Assembly: GCA_023424995.1 (NCBI GenBank)
Contig: JAFADH010000320.1
Coordinates: 1 to 6,728, forward strand
DNA: 6,728 bases
Origin: Bacillota bacterium
Lineage (GTDB): Bacteria > Bacillota > Clostridia > Lachnospirales > Lachnospiraceae
Reading direction: 5' to 3'
Made by a program: the position numbers and the translations under genes. Each line of letters starts with the position of its first letter. The first letter of the stretch is position 1. Under the pieces are notes generated by a model, which was given only the letters and a program-made list of their open reading frames with translations, was not told the origin of the DNA and made no database searches. Below, in pieces: positions 5,608 to 6,728 of the stretch.

Positions 5608-6370
5608 GCCAAAGACAAGTATATTTTTCGATTCGTGGATAATGTTCAAGCGCTGTTTGCTTATTTCTATGCGTAATCCCGAAGCACTGTTAATGGCAAC
5701 AATAACGCCATTCTTCTTAATGTTATTGTTTGGGACTGTATTTGGGAATATAGCAGATATAGGTGATTTTAACTACATTGATTTCATTGTACCGGGAATT
5801 ATTATGCAAAGTATTGGTACAGCTTCTCAACATTCGGCAATGAATGTCGCAGCAGACATGGCAAAAGGTATAATTGACCGCTTTCGTTCCATGTCTATTT
5901 CAAAATCCGCCGTACTTATAGGTCATACCGGTGCCGGAGCGGTGAGAAATGTAATTTCAACCACTGTAATCATTGGTACCGCCTTTATTCTTGGGTTCAG
6001 ACCGCAAGGCGGCTTTGTGGATTGGCTTATTGTTATGGGTCTCCTTATGCTGGTGAACATTGCAATTTCGTTGCTTGCCGTATTGTGCGGACTAATCTCA
6101 AAGACGGCAGAAGGCTCCAGCGGACTAATGTTTCCACTCTTTATTCTGCCTTTCATCAGTTCCGGCTTCGCCCCCATTGATACCATGTCCGGCGGCATTA
6201 GGTGGTTTGCGGAAATACAGCCCATGACACCGATTATTGACAGTATTCGGGCTTTGACGCTCAATTTACCTTTAGGCAGCAGCTTATGGATAGCTTTGGC
6301 CTGGTGTGTGGGTATAATCATTGTGGCTTTCGCTGCCTCTGTACAGGTTTATAAGCGCAAATTATCGTAG
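5600..6370 (+). CDS. ABC-2-type permease, DrrB-like
   Basis: The 256-residue membrane subunit pairs with the ATPase before it. About six hydrophobic segments can be drawn, near residues 28-49, 58-76, 112-133, 140-166, 175-190 and 228-248, with a basic end (YKRKLS). The cytoplasmic loop at about 89-107 reads GIIDRFRSMSISKSAVLIG, the conserved coupling region of DrrB relatives. Residues 186-219 hold FISSGFAPIDTM, then EIQPMTPIIDSIRAL, also typical of the group. Length matches the family (about 240-280), with no large extracellular domain. It probably works as a homodimer with two ATPase subunits at the cytoplasmic membrane. Drug or antibiotic export is the family model, but lipid or envelope substrates are equally possible. 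A stop at 6368-6370 ends it; no good terminator follows. Confidence 0.92.
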   Translation: MSKPKTSIFFDSWIMFKRCLLISMRNPEALLMATITPFFLMLLFGTVFGNIADIGDFNYIDFIVPGIIMQSIGTASQHSAMNVAADMAKGIIDRFRSMSISKSAVLIGHTGAGAVRNVISTTVIIGTAFILGFRPQGGFVDWLIVMGLLMLVNIAISLLAVLCGLISKTAEGSSGLMFPLFILPFISSGFAPIDTMSGGIRWFAEIQPMTPIIDSIRALTLNLPLGSSLWIALAWCVGIIIVAFAASVQVYKRKLS

Positions 6371-6553
6371 GAGTTTTACTTTTACGCTTTTCTATTTGAG
6401 CCGCTGAAAAGATTTGAATGTAAAAGGAGATCTGATTTAAACGATAGACATACCTGTGATGCAGAGAACCAAGGTGGTATCAGTCTTATTAAAGCTGACC
6501 TAAATAAATTATGGCAGATTGCCGAAAATATTATTATTAATATGCATTCTTAG
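6371..6553 (+). other. Open stretch following the permease stop, possible gene relic
   Basis: In the same frame as the permease, the 60 codons after its TAG stay open until TAG at 6551-6553. There is no ATG with a ribosome binding site; the only ATG is three codons from the end. The translation is charged and includes GGISLIKADLNKLWQIAENI, which could be a fragment of an old gene or chance. Two short AT-rich inverted repeats, CTTTTAC (6379-6385)/GTAAAAG (6420-6426) and CTTTTC (6387-6392)/GAAAAG (6406-6411), form a bulged hairpin at its beginning. The rest to 6653 is AT-rich and shows no gene. Confidence 0.25.
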
Positions 6554-6653
6554 AATAACTATAAATAACTACATAATAATAAAGCGCATTAAATATATTA
6601 AAGGAGTTAAAAGGAATCCATAAAAAAATCATATAAAAGACGGAGGAATAATT

Positions 6654-6728
6654 ATGTCGGTGAAATCTAATGTTGTTGACTGGAATACAATCACAAGCTT
6701 TGTAACAGATACATTCATAGGGTATGGT
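6654..6728 (+). CDS. Start of a gene cut by the window edge, possibly Ldh2-family dehydrogenase
   Basis: An ATG at 6654 follows GGAGG at 6642-6646 with good spacing and stays open for all 25 codons to the end of the window. The visible peptide has the helix WNTITSFVTDTFIGYG at residues 10-25. An early helix ending in a GYG or similar turn is reminiscent of the N-terminus of the Ldh2/malate-lactate-ureidoglycolate dehydrogenase family, but 25 residues are too few to be sure. That it is a real gene start is likely; its product is a guess. Confidence 0.6.
   Translation, partial: MSVKSNVVDWNTITSFVTDTFIGYG

Noticed and set aside
5923..6321. 132-codon open frame on the minus strand
   Set aside because: It lies wholly inside the permease gene, which has clear family motifs, coupling to the ATPase gene and a ribosome binding site; the antisense translation has no recognisable motif.
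1..6728. CRISPR array, tRNA or rRNA gene, insertion sequence with terminal repeats
   Set aside because: No regularly spaced repeats, no tRNA cloverleaf or CCA end, no rRNA-like stretch and no transposase with flanking inverted repeats were found on reading both strands.

Overview
The window is AT-rich DNA that reads as a Firmicutes (Clostridia) chromosome. Spacing to strong GGAGG-type ribosome binding sites, A/T-ending codons and the protein families (CwlD-like amidase, S66 peptidase, DrrAB-type ABC exporter under a TetR repressor) fit a clostridial, possibly Lachnospiraceae, genome. This placement is inference from sequence style; no marker gene is present. Every recognised gene lies on the + strand.

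Layout. Bases 1-438 hold two stem-loops, of which at least the first is a convincing terminator for a gene to the left, then a leader with no gene I can defend. At 439-1134 is a membrane-anchored N-acetylmuramoyl-L-alanine amidase with all metal and catalytic residues. From about 1197 to 1714 the DNA is decayed: a frameshifted coiled-coil fragment resembling part of a serine recombinase, then an S66 (LD-carboxypeptidase/MccF) gene that keeps its first 80 or so codons and apparently its last six, with the middle deleted. At 1817-3535 is an intact IlvD/Edd-family dehydratase with [4Fe-4S]-type cysteines and a clear terminator, standing alone without other branched-chain amino acid genes. Bases 3661-3911 hold a small unrecognised gene broken at a T6 run.

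The best-defined system is 3950-6370: a TetR/AcrR repressor, a DrrA-type ABC ATPase and an ABC-2 permease. A near-consensus promoter sits before the repressor. An identical 18-bp palindromic site lies just downstream of that promoter and again just before the ATPase gene, so the repressor very probably controls both itself and the pump. The permease start overlaps the ATPase stop by 8 bases, which points to translational coupling. The substrate is unknown; a hydrophobic drug or cell-envelope amphiphile is the family expectation.

Bases 6371-6653 are non-genic apart from an open stretch following the permease stop. A new gene with a strong ribosome binding site starts at 6654 and leaves the window after 25 codons; its N-terminus faintly recalls the Ldh2 (malate/L-lactate dehydrogenase) family.

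I did not find an exotic or clearly undescribed system. The items most worth a second look are the paired operators with an adjoining hairpin, the unusual dehydratase active-site loops, and the cluster of decayed genes that suggests past mobile-element activity.
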